A stretch of DNA of 64,000 bases from Doris montereyensis. Taxonomy: Eukaryota; Mollusca; Gastropoda; Nudibranchia; Dorididae. The translations under genes and the position numbers were made by a program. Under the pieces are notes generated by a model. The model saw only the letters and a list, made by a program, of their open reading frames with translations, ran no database searches and was not told the origin of the DNA. This document shows positions 13,838 through 26,340 of the stretch, one piece after another. The stretch's first letter is position 1; each line of letters starts with the position of its first letter. The stretch spans positions 147,501-211,500 of the forward strand of contig JAXRKP010000407.1 in NCBI GenBank assembly GCA_037039925.1. The letters are read 5' to 3'.

Positions 13838-13838
13838 G
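13775..13838 (+). repeat. (AT)n microsatellite
   Basis: Pure AT run flanked by ATAC/GTAT variants. Confidence 0.93.
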
Positions 13839-14754
13839 TTTGCTTTTTCTTTTCTTTTTTGCATTGTAGCTTACATCCCACAAAATATTGGACATTTTCT
13901 AACATTAGCTAGATTTAGAATCTAGATTATAAATAGCTATAGATAGATACGTAAAACGCGTTTGCAAACACCAAATGTAAGGAAGCTTACACCTATAACT
14001 TTTTTGGAATAAATCTAAAAGTGAATAAACTTTTGAGCCATTCAAGTAAAACATGTTGTTGTTTTTTTAAAGATTTCTTTATCGTAAAAGACAAACGATC
14101 TAATTAATCTTTTTCTTTGTACCCCACTAAACTGTAAGTTTGGCTTTTCCAAGTTCATCGAGCTAGATTTATATTTATATCTTTTGCCTTCTCTTCCCAG
14201 CCGCGTCATGTCTCTTTTCTTCATACAGGTACCGGTATTGTTCGTCTTATCGATGCTTTGTGGGTGGTTTCCATTTATGCTAATTTTCGACTTGTCACGT
14301 GACCAATATTAAATAAGATGTAGGGAAATATTTTATTTCATACAGGCAAAACCACATATTTTTTTATATTTTACTCACTCATGGTGGATTTCAGAAACCG
14401 AAGATCTGGCTAAGATGTAGACTTATGATATATTTTAATCTGGATCTAGATATCTAGCTCGGTAGCTCAGAATACATAGTGAAACGTACAACGGAAAAAC
14501 ACGATATTTACAATAACAACAGATTACTACGAACACACCACTACAAAACACATATCCAGATCTACATGCCACGATCACAGCATCAGACACTGAGCCAGAT
14601 CTAGATCTAATTTTTTAAGTGACTTAAGATAGGCGGGAGCACCTTCTCAAGTGATATATTTTCTATTTTGCTTTTGAGTTTGGGTTTTTCATTTCAGTAC
14701 GGCAACGGTTAAAACATAATCATCCTGGATCCTTTGAAATGTTTAGCGCCCCTG

Positions 14755-14781
14755 GTTGCCATGGAAACGGCCGCCATCTTG
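14755..14781. promoter_or_regulatory. X-box (RFX) and YY1-like motif pair
   Basis: GTTGCCATGGAAAC (14,755-14,768) fits the RFX X-box consensus, and GCCGCCATCTTG (14,770-14,781) is the complement of the YY1 core CAAGATGGCGGC. The same pair in opposite orientation ends the dispersed repeat at 17,051-17,077. They could be functional or merely part of a mobile repeat. Confidence 0.45.
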
Positions 14782-15581
14782 GATTTTGACCAGTTTTCAA
14801 GCTCGATCTTCTCAATAACTTATGAACCAAATCATTCAAATCATGTGCAGATAGTTTCTTTTATTTAAGAATCTAGGTTTTTTGATGTGCCCTTTTGTGA
14901 TGACAGGCGTCAAAATGAGCAGCTTTTTGTTTTATTACGCGTATTTGAAGACAGTAACACAGAGACAGGCAACATTTTGCCTTCCGCCTCGTATGTCACT
15001 CAGCGCTAGGGCAGAATCGTAAGGAATCTCTGACAAAAAAATAATATTATAACACCCGGTCCGCCCTTTTTCCCACTGCTTTCTGTGTTAAACACAAGTG
15101 GTCAATAAATTGCCATAGACGATGTGGTGACGTCATCTTTTCCTCATTTGCATAGTTATTGATGCCTTACCTTGACATTGAATGTCAAAGGTAAGAGTTC
15201 ATAGGACCACGTGTTTAACTAGAGCAATAATAATGACCCTAGATCGAAAATTTGAATACGTGTATTAGAAATATATCTACATCTTGATTTAGATCTAGAT
15301 TATAATCTTCATTTGTCATCATGGATCCATTCTAACATATTTACAAATTTAGGAGTTAATCGTAATATAATTTATGTGATTTTGTTCAGATCGCATCTCT
15401 GAATCTGACCCCACTTGACTTAGACTATAGATCTAGTTTTAAGATCTAGATCTTGAGCTAGATCTAGGTAACTTTACGGTTTAACGGCATAAATTAAAGT
15501 GGGTCAAATGTGTATTCGTTGTCGGCATCGACTTAGATCTACATGTAGAGGTGAGACGAATGATTTATGGGTGGCGGTTTT

Positions 15582-15598
15582 TTCACGACCTGTCGTGG
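15582..15598. promoter_or_regulatory. Palindromic motif CACGACCTGTCGTG, site 1
   Basis: Near-perfect dyad in the left arm of the foldback element. Related sites are at 15,619-15,634 and 15,965-15,982, plus a half-site at 15,937-15,944. The repeated dyad could be a protein-binding site such as a transposase or transcription factor site; no factor is assigned. Confidence 0.4.
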
Positions 15599-15964
15599 AT
15601 CTACCTTTCAAGCGTAAATTCACGACCTGTCGTATGCCTTAAATGTAGAGTCGGCAAACGATGGAAAAACATCACCAACTTTAAAAGGAGGCTCCTCAAA
15701 AGGGGTAACCTCATCTATTGTCGCGGCCATGCAGAAAATAGGCCGTATTATGCTCGCCTAGACAATGACTGGACTGGACTATGCCTATAGCCTAGTGTTT
15801 AGACTTAGGTGCCTCGACAAAGGCTAGGCTAGGCCTATTGTGATTGTGACGATAGACCTAGATTTTTTTAGATCTAGAGCCAGTCCCGCCACGCAGCAAA
15901 GTCAGTGGCTGTCGCTGATTGGTCAGAACTCAATGAGTCGTGAATTTACTCTTCATGGGTAAAT

Positions 15965-15982
15965 TCACGACCGGTCGTGAAA
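15965..15982. promoter_or_regulatory. Perfect 18-bp palindrome TTCACGACCGGTCGTGAA
   Basis: Perfectly self-complementary site in the right arm of the foldback element; the strongest member of the CACGACC-K-GTCGTG group. Confidence 0.45.
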
Positions 15983-16329
15983 AAACGTTATCCCATGATT
16001 TATATTCATGATCCCCTGTCCTGAACGCCCTCCCCCTTTCCGCCGCCACCCTACCTCACCCGCCCCAACATGGTGTGTGAGTAAAAGGGATTCAGGGAAA
16101 GGGATTGTAGACATATTTCTTTCGTCTCACCAGTAAATGTAGAGATCTAAGCCAATAACGACAACGAGTAGGCTACATATTTGACCCATTTTAATTTACA
16201 TCGCTTAACCGTAACATTACACCAGATCTAGATGTAAACCTAGTCTAAACCTATATCTAGATCTAGTTTATTGAATTTTATTGGATGGAAATCCACTCAC
16301 TCCCTTCACATTGATACCATAAATGTATC

Positions 16330-17125
16330 TTAGTGTCGATTTATTTGAAAGTATACGATTTTTTAGAAACGATACAGGCCTAACTTTCAACACGCCTGTT
16401 GTACCGGGCTCTCTGGTTGTACTAGAATCTATAAAAGACAGAAATTGTGCAATTAAGTACCGGTACGATAGCCTCCTCATTTTAATCATCACAATGTGCT
16501 CTATCTGAAAAGTCTAGTTTTCAAAGATTTGTCTTCCGTGACACATTTCGTGTACCGGTTATCGATAGTAGTTGAGAGCCTCTCAAGGTTTTATGACGAT
16601 TTAAAGTATTATTCTACTCTTTCTGGGTTTGTGTGAGAAACAAGCATTTAAAAAAAAGGAGAAAACAAACACCCGAGCACGATTTTCTCAATATGTCGCT
16701 TTTTGTGCATTCTTTTCTATCTACTTTTTTTTAAAATTTCAACGTATTGTTGTTAAATTTGATATTAATATGGATGATGGATGGCTGAAAATACAAAAAT
16801 GATCAGACGCTTTCTTTCATATCTATGTATTTTAGTTTTGTGAAATTTGAAATTTTGGATAATTTTTTTGTGTATTTTTGGGCATACGAGATACTTTTTT
16901 TTCTTATTCATTAAAATACAATTTACACATAAAACCATAATTTAATCTGATCAAATTAAGATATTGTAACAAAACAGATGTGTGCAAAGTTTGAAAACAT
17001 TAAGAAAGCCTATCATTATTAAATTTGTCAGAAAATTTGGGGGCAAAATCCAAGATGGCGGCTGTTTCAATGGCGACCGTTCAGCATACTATGTCCATTA
17101 CACTTGTATATGAGTCAAATTGATA
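16330..17125 (+). repeat. Dispersed repeat of about 800 bp, copy 1
   Basis: Matches 39,508-40,355 over most of its length. Shared words include AACGATACAGG, CTTTCAACAC, GAGCCTCTCA-GGTTTTA, AAAGTATTAT-CTACTCTTT, TCTATCTACTTT, TGTGTGC-AAGTTTGAAA, AAAGCCTATC and CCATTACAC-T-TATA. No coding similarity was recognised. It ends with CAAGATGGCGGC (YY1-like, 17,051-17,062) and a degenerate X-box. Confidence 0.75.
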
Positions 17126-18431
17126 TTTTTTCTCTTCGTAACACCCCCCCCTTTCTTTTATTGTTTTTGTTTTTGTTTTTGTTTTTTTAACCTTATAAAA
17201 AGATTTACGAAGATCTCGCAATGTTGTATTGATAGAATATCACACCAACAAGAACCGTTTCTTGTTTCAATAATTACAGAATGTTTGCGACAGAAGTTTT
17301 TCTTTTACTGATCAAGAGCACAGAATAGCATTAGCAGGGTTTTCTATAGTATAGTGAAACACACAATCTCTTGCTCTTTGAATAATTCGCAAGCTTTTTG
17401 GAATCTCCAGTTTAAAATTTAATCTTCTCAAAAGATGCATTATAATATGAATATATGGTCAATTTGAACGGGATGGCCAACTTTTTATATATTTGCCTAA
17501 CCAAATCTTCGTGCTGCGAAACTTGAAATTAAAGGAATGAAAATGAAGCAAACTGTTCAACAGATGACAATAAGTCAAAGTATGAGCCGAACATTGGGCT
17601 ACTTCGTTTCTGGACACAATTTAAATGCGAGCGGTTTACGAACTTTTTTGTTTTGAATGACCCAATGCATATGCTTGCTTTATTTATATTTGTAGAGTAA
17701 GAGATGGTACAGAAAAACTATTGACATATCAGCATAAGTTTGATAATCTAAGGGTTCTTTGTTTCATGTAGCATTGGAAACAAGAGAACGATAATTGTTT
17801 GTGAGTAATGTGAGTTAGAATTTCGATTTCTTAGCTTCTTGCAAAGTTTTCTTCTTCCGACGGGTCAATGATGTAATAGTAGTAATATTACAAAATTACA
17901 TGTACATACTACATGGGTTTATTATAACACTTTAACTTTCACCTAGATGTAAACACTGTTTTCTTTCACACAAGAATTTCTCAATAAGCTGTCAAAGTGT
18001 AAATAATCATATCACACTTATAAACGTGATCAACCTGACAAAAATGAAATGACTATAATGCTACATACCAACAACTTTCCCAATGTGTTTTGGTGTAACG
18101 TTTTTGACTTTTATCAATCTCTTCAAGTCTCAGTTTGTGTCTTATCTCTTAAATCTATAGATCTATATTATATTTATAATGTTTACATGCCGAAAACTGC
18201 AATACATTTGCTCAACTCTAAATCTTTCAAAGATACCTAACAAGAAGAAATACAAAATTTTGCATTACATTTCAGTTTCACATCAGTTTGGGTTGTCTTG
18301 TGGAGATTTCTGTTTCTCACAAAAGCATCTTCGAAAACTACCCTTGTATATGAAACTGAAGGCTCCAGTGAATAGTTTAGGTTTCAGGGAAAGTGACCAT
18401 CTCTCATCACCATCATTTTAGCTATGCATTG

Positions 18432-18432
<1 letters not shown>

Positions 18433-18516
<84 letters not shown>
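18433..18516 (+). repeat. (AT)n microsatellite
   Basis: About 42 AT units, 175 bp from the exon 1 donor of the MCT gene. Confidence 0.95.
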
Positions 18517-18519
<3 letters not shown>

Positions 18520-18691
18520 GTACATGTATTATAGTGGCATAGTAACGTCAAAGACCAAAGTTACTGGACCTAATAAAATCTTAATCATAAACCATCACGC
18601 AAAACCCTTTCCTTAAAAAACCCAGCCTTACCTGTATCAAAATTACACTTTTGAATAATGTTAATAATGAAATGAAACCAATTTCACTTAC

Positions 18692-19346
18692 CCAAGCAAA
18701 TAATCCAGGCGTACCCTTTATCGATAGCAGGATTGCTATTACCACTATCATCATCGTCACAATGTTCATCTGCCTCCTCAGGCAAATCAGTTTCAGCGTC
18801 GAGTCGGGCGAGGAAAGAACACACGTCATCAGAACTGCTGGTGTCAGTCGTATCAGCCTCATTGTCATCGTTATTATCACTGAGCTCATCGACAGTCACA
18901 AAGTCGCCATTAGTCTCATTTATTTCTGCTTCGGTGTCTCCTTCTTCTTCTTCTACAGCATCTTGCGCATCATCAACAACATATTCATCGTCTTCAACCG
19001 TTTCTTGCTCATCATCCATGAGCTCTGTCTGACCATTGTCTTCATCAACGGCAGACATATTATCGATAGCCTCAAACCCAAGTGATGGTTGATCAACTTC
19101 ATTTGATTGCAGTAGATGATAACTGGCTGTCTCGCCTGCTAGATCCTTGTCGGATCTACCAGGACAAGCGAATGGCCAGCTGTTTCGGGGGCTTTTATCG
19201 ACTTTTTCATAGTATTGAGCCTCGGCTGAGCCAGAACTCAAGTTGGCTTCAGTTTTTGGCACAGATGTAGAGAGAGCAATATTGTCAACAGAGGAATTCT
19301 GACTACCTTTCTCAGACTGCTGACAATTGACGTTGATTGGCGCCAT
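18692..19346 (-). CDS. MCT-like transporter, coding exon 1 (acidic N-terminus and start of TM1)
   Basis: First coding exon of a monocarboxylate-transporter-like (SLC16, major facilitator superfamily) membrane protein. The ATG at 19,346 opens about 218 codons. Roughly the first 200 residues form a hydrophilic cytosolic tail that is very rich in Asp, Glu and Ser, with no recognisable domain; this is unusually long for the family. The exon ends in AIDKGYAWIICLG, which aligns with the family signature [D/E]G[G/S][W/F][G/A]W at the start of TM1 but has Lys in place of the first Gly. The donor is GG|GTAAGT at 18,691 (phase 1) and joins exon 2 in frame after a 10.7-kb intron. No in-frame upstream ATG was chosen, and the start is supported only by being the first Met of the open frame. 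Identification rests on the later exons; this exon alone would not be diagnostic. Confidence 0.8.
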
Positions 19347-21046
19347 TTTGTTGTTGATGCCCTTTTTTCTTTCTTTTGTTGTGTCTACCCTTACTTACAA
19401 CTTACGGAATCCGTTACAGTTACAGATTCAGATGCAGAGGCCTTCTCCTCCACTGATGTTGGTATTTCAGTCGTAAACACACTTCTTTATTGATATGACT
19501 TACCAAACACTCCTTTGACTTTGTATTCAGTTTATTGCTCACTTCTCTTGGGTAGAGTATACTATTGTGTTTGTTGATGTAACACAATATTGGGACTTTT
19601 AATTCAGTAGTGAATTCAGTGCCCCTTCTGTATCGTGTTTAAAAGACTGAGTTTCTCTAAATGTAATTTCTCTGGAGAGAAACTCAGTTCAACTGCTCAA
19701 GCCTAAAGAATGAAAATACAAAAGGAAATAATTATTATTACGAGGTCTGTGAGGCTTAAGATTAAGGGCTTCTCTGTCATTACACCGTGTGCTTTCTACA
19801 ACGAAAAATACTGATCCTAAGATGAAATTCTCAATTACGATACACCAGGACTTAGCGCCGAACGATTCTCAATACCAATCTTGATAAGCCTGCAGATTGA
19901 TAGAGATTAACGCATCGCAACACTCACAGAGACAAAATTTAAAGCGATAATCGAATCTGCAGTTTATAAAAGCATTGTGTTTAGGATGATCAAAATGATA
20001 AAACGTATTAAAACTGCTAGAAATTTGCAACGGACTTATTGATTTTGCTTTGCTGACTTAAAAAAAATGTTTTAAACGGTCACCCGAATATGACAAGTGT
20101 TATTGCCAAAAATAAAGCGATTCTCTCGACCAAAAAAAGGGAATTCAGTTTTAAACTTAGATTTTGGATATATTGTCACATATAATACATGTACATAGAT
20201 GTTACGCACAAACATGTACATTCTTCTCATCAAATCTAGTCAAGTTTATGTCAGAATAGTAAAGGACATCTACAACTATAACTACAACATTGATCTATTC
20301 CTATAGTTAATCAAAAATCATTACGTGTTGTTTTTACATGACGAAACTGAGATTTCACTTTCAGGCTTCAAATTTATTCCGAGACTAATACACAGCATGT
20401 AGTTATTGTAACCAGTCGCTTTATTTCTTTTCATAAACTCAGAACAAAAAACTCAAAACAAAGTAGTTCATAGTCTGAGATTGTGTAAAGTTTCCAGTTT
20501 TCTTTTAGAACGTACGAAAAGCATAGCCCGACTGCTAGGACTGCTCATGACCAAAATGCTTGATTTAGTGAGACCTTCCTGTGTAACCCGATGCCATCTT
20601 GTGATAGAAACGTAATTGCATTTAGTGTCAGTGTCATTCATGTACCTGCCATTGCCATGCAATCTCCAAATTTGAATTTCCCCTCAGGACTAATCCTATG
20701 TTCAAGTTCAACAGAAAAACGAACAAGAAGACCATCCATTTTGTTATTGGCATTCAGCTATCATTATCAATCTATCTCTCTTATCTTATCCAGCTTTTAA
20801 CCTATCCGCTTGTGTGTATTTTTGACGTACCTGTATGCGTATTTGATATCTGGATCCATGGGACAGTTTTTCTACCTATTGAGTGATATAATATGTTCTC
20901 TCGTTTTTTTCCTATTCTTTTTGTTATCTGCGTGTCCACTAATCTTTGTCACACTTCGTACATATTTAGCTAGACTCTCGATACGACTAATATTCAGTAA
21001 TATCTCATATGTATGTATGTGTATATACATATATATATAGATATGT
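19347..21046. other. 5' flank of the MCT-like gene
   Basis: Probable 5' UTR and promoter region of the MCT-like gene in its first few hundred bases. No clear TATA or CpG-rich core promoter was identified, and the rest is unremarkable AT-rich DNA. Confidence 0.5.

Positions 21047-21123
<77 letters not shown>
21047..21123 (+). repeat. (AAT)n microsatellite
   Basis: About 25 AAT units, just before the decaying tandem repeat. Confidence 0.95.
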
Positions 21124-21125
<2 letters not shown>

Positions 21126-21183
21126 TAAATTATATGTTTGAGTTTGTTATATGTTTCAATCTGTGCTTGTTGAGTTAGCTTTT

Positions 21184-21930
21184 ACAGACGCCAATGTGTA
21201 AATCAACCTCCTAATGTCCTAATGTAAATCATTGTTTTAAGTTTAGTGACAGACGCCAATGTTTAAATCAACCTCCTATGAGTCCTAATGTAAATCACTG
21301 TTTAGTGACAGACGCCAGTGTTAGCGTAAATCAACCTCGTAATGTAAATCACTGTTTAGTGACAGACGCTAGTGTTTAAATCAACCTCCCATTCCTAATG
21401 TAAAGCACTATTCAGTAACACTAACAGACACAAATGTTTACATCAACCTCCTAATGTAAAGCACTGTTCAGTAACATTAACAGACACCAATGTTTACATC
21501 AACCTCCTAATGTTAAGCACTGTTCAATAACACTAACACTAACAAACACCAATGTTTACATCAACCTCCTAATGTTAAGCACTGTTCCTTAACACTAACA
21601 TACACCAATGTTTACATCAACCTCCTAATGTTAAGCACTGTTCCTTAACACTAACACTAACAGAGACCAATGTTTCAATCAACATCATAATGTAACGCAC
21701 AGCTCTGTTCAGTAGCACTAACAGACACCAATATTTTTAAACCAAGGTCTTAACCTGAAGGACTGCTCAGTAAAAGATACAAATTATGTAAATATTTAAA
21801 TTTAACCTCTTAATCTAAAGCACTGTTCAGTACACGACACCATTTTTAAAAAAGCAACCTCTTGGTTTTAATGTGAAGCACTGTTCAGTAACACTAGTAA
21901 CACTCAGACACCAATGTATTACGACTGATT
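21184..21930 (+). repeat. Decaying tandem repeat, unit about 60-75 bp, about 11 copies
   Basis: Each unit has ACAGAC-CCAATGTTT, AAATCAACCTCCTAATG, TAAATCACTGTTTAGT or later forms (GTTAAGCACTGTTC, CACTAACA). Copies become more variable toward the right. No coding or RNA gene signal. Confidence 0.85.
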
Positions 21931-21939
21931 TGATTTGGA

Positions 21940-24900
21940 TGCTGGCACTGTCTTCTAGAATTATTATTCCAGAACTTTTGCAGTTTTCTTCCCATGAAGA
22001 AATAAAAGAAAAGTACATGTATCGGTACCAGATATCATACTTTTGCTGTCTTCATTTGACTCAGGTGTGAACCCGTACCTGACTAAATGGATAAAAGGAT
22101 AAATAATGTATTATATAACAAGACATTATCAAGGTGGGCCAAAAGTCCCATTACGTAAATATGAATGGCAAGCCATGACCTCAGCAAGGAGAAGGAACCC
22201 GATTGATTGATTGACTGATTACCAGGGTGGTCCAAACAAGAAAGGTCAATACAGGTACGGTCCATGTAGTAGTAGTAGTAGTATGCTACCTAGGCATACA
22301 ACTATTCTATACCGGGGATCCAACGAAATGGCCTGCTTTCACCTCCAATCCATTCGAAGGTAGAACAAGGGTGGGGGGGGAGGAGTAGAAGTATGAACCC
22401 ATTATAATCTATTTATTTTATCTTTCAAAGTTAATGAAGCTTTTTAAAGTGTGATAATGTTATACCTTCTACAAGTTCACTCATAATATATTTAAATGGT
22501 GTCTATCTCATCTGACAACGACAATTGCTACGTACTAGCATAATAATATTTTTTTAAACCACATTACCCTTATTAATATTACTTATGAAGGCAGTACGTC
22601 TGACTTTTTCGGGTTGATGTTTGTTTTTTTTATGCTGGGTGTTGTTTTTTTTGTTGTGTTTTTCTTGTTGCTTTTGGGGTTTTTGGGGTTGTTCTTTTTT
22701 TAAGGGGCTAGATTGGCCATATCCTCTAGATCTAATACCCCAGTACATTTTTACAGTCAGAAAATCTCTCAAATTATATGTGACACTTGACAGTGACAGT
22801 TCGGCTAAATTATTTTCTCTTTGTTTTTTCGGCCATCTTCCTTCACCTGTAGCAGTACCGTAATTCCCTCCTTTTGATTTAGTAAGTAAATGATACGAAG
22901 CGTGGGGCCCGTGACCATGTGGATGTTCTATGGGACATTCATGTTCAAGTTCAAGTCCTCTTCCATTACTTTCAATCGAAGATCGGGGGAAAAATCAAGG
23001 TAAATACGATATATTATGTAGACCTACATCTATGCATCAATATTTCAATGCCCTCCATGGGGTTCGAACAATGGCATTTCGCTCTATCAAACAAGAATTG
23101 TACCTCAGGACAGTTCCACCCTCTCAGTCACAGTCATCCGTTTTTCTTACATACATGATTTTTGTATTTTTCAAGTAACACCCCCCCCTCAACCCTGGTC
23201 CAAGCAAGTGTATTGCCACCTTGACCCATCAGAGACGAATGATAAAAAGGAGGTCCCGTGCAAATCACAACACTCTGTGCACATTAAAGATCCCTTAGCT
23301 GTATACATGCAGTTCGGGCTAAATCTTAAAACTCCTACCGAAAAACAACTAGATAACAGTTTCGATCAGTAATAGATCGGATCTTTTTCAGGACAGTAGG
23401 CTACCACCAAGATTTCACCTCAATTAACATTGTACATAATTTGACGTCTACGAAACTAGCATTTAATTAAGGAATGAGTCAAAATGCTCCAATTGCATAA
23501 TTAACCTTCAACTTTGACCTAAATTCAAATGAAATCACTTCTTAGTCTTACTCTTACATTACATGAACACACCTTCATTCGTACTGTTGGTCACAATCTA
23601 AAGTGAGATTAGCACCAATATCTTCTCATCCTTTGTATTAATAGAATAGTGTAAGCCTCGAAGAGTCTATCATTTAAATCTGAACAGAACAAGAAAGTTT
23701 TGGCACTGAATTTGAAGCATTAATTGTGGTAAACAAACATGGTTGACAGTGACACAGCAGCGACTTCAGAACCACATAATTTGTATTGTCACCGTCTCTG
23801 AACTTGAGTTTGATAATGTTATTAATTGTTAATAAAATGCTCAATTTCCCTACCTTACAAGGCTAGCTTCTACAATAACTACTGTATCTATGAGATTGAG
23901 AGACTTCTTTTGTTTGATGTCATTATGCAATACTCCATACATGATCGTGTACATTCTGTTCACTGTTAGTGTTATTTCTGTTGTGATACAAATCCAAGAC
24001 TCTGACATTCCTTTAGTCCTGGCTTTTCCCCCTTGCTTCTGTTGCTCAAATTGGAAAGCATACTTCAGCTGATGAAACAGTAGATTCTATTAATGGATTA
24101 TTAGTGGGGTTTTTGTTTGTTTTATCTTCTTCTCTTTATCGAATAAAGCTATCCATCTATCCTTTTCTGTTATACTTAGGTAATGAATGGTAGCCATATA
24201 TGTTCAATAAACTCTGTATTATATTTGTAGGGTATATGGATATAGTCAAAGAATTGAATCTCTAGGGGTTTTTTGGTGTGGGGAGGAGGGAGATGGAGTT
24301 AGGGGCTTCACATCAAGCATGCGTGTTTGGAGGAAATGAGAATAAAAAGATGACTGCACACGTCCTCCTCCTTCATCTTCTCTTCCTCATCAATAGCATC
24401 ACTTTGAAATAGCAGCATCCACAAAAGAACGCTATACACCAGAATCGTATAACTTAATAGACTCATCATTAGGTACAACCATACTTAAGTGTCTGATTTT
24501 AAGTTTCTTCCTTTTTATTGTTGTTGCTGCTCTTGTTATTGTTGTTGACAAAGAAAACAAACAGACAGGATATTGGAGGGAAAAAAATGAAAACAAACAC
24601 ACTACGGCACACCAAAGTCACCAATCAATGATAAAAAACCCAATGAAAAACACGAAATTGACTTTTTCTTTTCGTTGTTGATATCATAAATAAAAGGTAT
24701 GCATTATCTTAGGAATTTGTTTCAAGGAAAAGCACATACGTTATAGATAAAAATCACTACATTATACTATCAACTATAATTTGACAATTTCACTAATAAG
24801 GAAAAGCAATTGCCTAAAACTTATTTATTTCCACTGGTAGTGGTAGTGGTAGTGGCGCATTTCTTTTTAGTTATTTTCGTTTTTTGTTCTTTATTTCCTT

Positions 24901-25261
24901 TTTTTCCCCTTTCTTTTTATAGATAGATAGATAGCCTTTTGCTAGAAAAGATGAAAACACTATCATGGGGGGGGAGGATGTTGGGTGTCTGATCACTTTT
25001 TCTTTCTATTAAGACAGGCAATTGTAGAAGAAAAGAATAGAGGAGCTAATTTTTCTTGCGATAAAGGAAAGTTTTTTCCACGAAAGATATTAATCAATTG
25101 AAACGACAAGTTTTGGCATAGTTTCACGGCAAGATTTCCCCTTAATCTCTATAGTTTCTAGCAAAGTATAAAATCCATTATAATACAATTCAATGACCTT
25201 AATAGATTTTGCTCTATATAAAGATGATAAACACATATATATAAATATATATCATGATGAC
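21940..25261. other. Intergenic region
   Basis: Contains the S1 fragment at 23,185 and two related words, AAGGTGGGCCAAAAGTCCC (about 22,131) and CAGGGTGGTCCAAACAAG (about 22,223), which might be ends of a small DNA transposon. A GT-rich low-complexity stretch lies at 22,618-22,700. No gene seen. Confidence 0.55.
23185..23345 (+). mobile_element. S1 SINE, partial body
   Basis: Contains CCTGGTCCAAG, GGAGGTCCCGTGCAAATC, ACTCTGTGCACATTAAAG and ATCCCTTAGCTGTATACATG, matching the S1 body. The tRNA-like head and the AAATC tail are missing. Confidence 0.65.
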
Positions 25262-25295
25262 AATAGATAATACATCATAACAATAATAATAATAT

Positions 25296-25376
<81 letters not shown>

Positions 25377-25382
25377 TTAATA
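25262..25382 (+). repeat. (AAT)n microsatellite
   Basis: AAT units with a short ATAT interruption near 25,295. Confidence 0.93.
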
Positions 25383-25729
25383 TACTATGCGCCAAGCTAA
25401 GGTACGAACTGTAAGTTACAAGGAAATAAATGTTGATGGATCAAATAAAAATACAAAAGTCAAATGTGATAACAAGGATAAGATTTTCTGAATCTTTACA
25501 CAACATATGTGTTAAGATGTTTCTAAAAATAAAAACATATATCTAAATTACCAAAATCTTTTAAGTTGAAACTAAATGGATGCTTGATAGTAGAGATAGA
25601 TCTTCAATTGTAGAAGAAAAACAATATGATGAGATACCCGGTGTATATATATTTTCTCTGTTTGGGACACTAAAAAAAATAATAGAAAGACTTCATCTTG
25701 TTCTATAGATAGATACACACATAATGACA

Positions 25730-25780
25730 CACCAAGATAGATAGATAGACATATAGATAGATAGATAGTATATATACAGT

Positions 25781-25813
<33 letters not shown>

Positions 25814-26340
25814 AGTACATATCGGCTAACCGTTTATACATATCTCAAAGATAGATTAGCAATCGAATTGATTGGTATTACAACTATAGATTATGACACT
25901 AGCTCACTTAACCAGATAGATATAACTCAGATGGTACAAGTTGCAAACAACATAACATACTGTGAATGGAATAGATATGATAAGATGTTGTTTCTAAATA
26001 CTTCTGATCTTGTAACTCAACCCACAAGCTTTTTTATAATCAACGATCTAAACATGTGCAAGGTGTTCAAGATAGATAGATAGATAGGTAAATTAGATAG
26101 ATAGATGACGTTGGATAAAGATAGATATATAGACAAACAGAAAGATAGACACATAGATGGATCGATAGATGATACGAACAAGATACAGATAACAGACTCA
26201 AATCCAGTTATTAATAGACTAAATATACAGGATAGATCATCTTTCGATAAACCCTTAAATAGATAGATAGATGAATTGACCAACACAACTTGGATCATAT
26301 AAATAGATAGAACTATAGATAATACAGATAGATAGTTAGA
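25730..26340 (+). repeat. GATA-rich region
   Basis: GATA tetranucleotides at 25,735-25,808 and scattered through 26,060-26,340, with unique DNA between. Confidence 0.8.

Larger units (their letters stand above)
15418..16268. mobile_element. Foldback (long inverted repeat) element in MCT intron 1
   Basis: Imperfect inverted repeat. Left arm 15,418-15,640 holds GTGGGTCAAATGTGTATTCG, GTTGTCGGCATCGACTTAG, GGTGAGACGAATGATTTAT and TTCACGACCTGTCGTGG. Right arm 15,925-16,268 carries their complements in reverse order, with an extra GC-rich insert of about 110 bp (16,015-16,110). The loop is about 285 bp. No transposase ORF. A non-autonomous foldback or MITE-like element is the simplest reading. Confidence 0.75.

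Noticed and set aside
15167..15195. Hairpin CTTACCTTGACATT / AATGTCAAAGGTAAG as a terminator or miRNA
   Set aside because: Stem too short for a miRNA precursor and no context for a terminator.
15551..15790. Small basic ORF in the foldback element
   Set aside because: Spans the arm and loop of an inverted repeat with no homology; probably chance.
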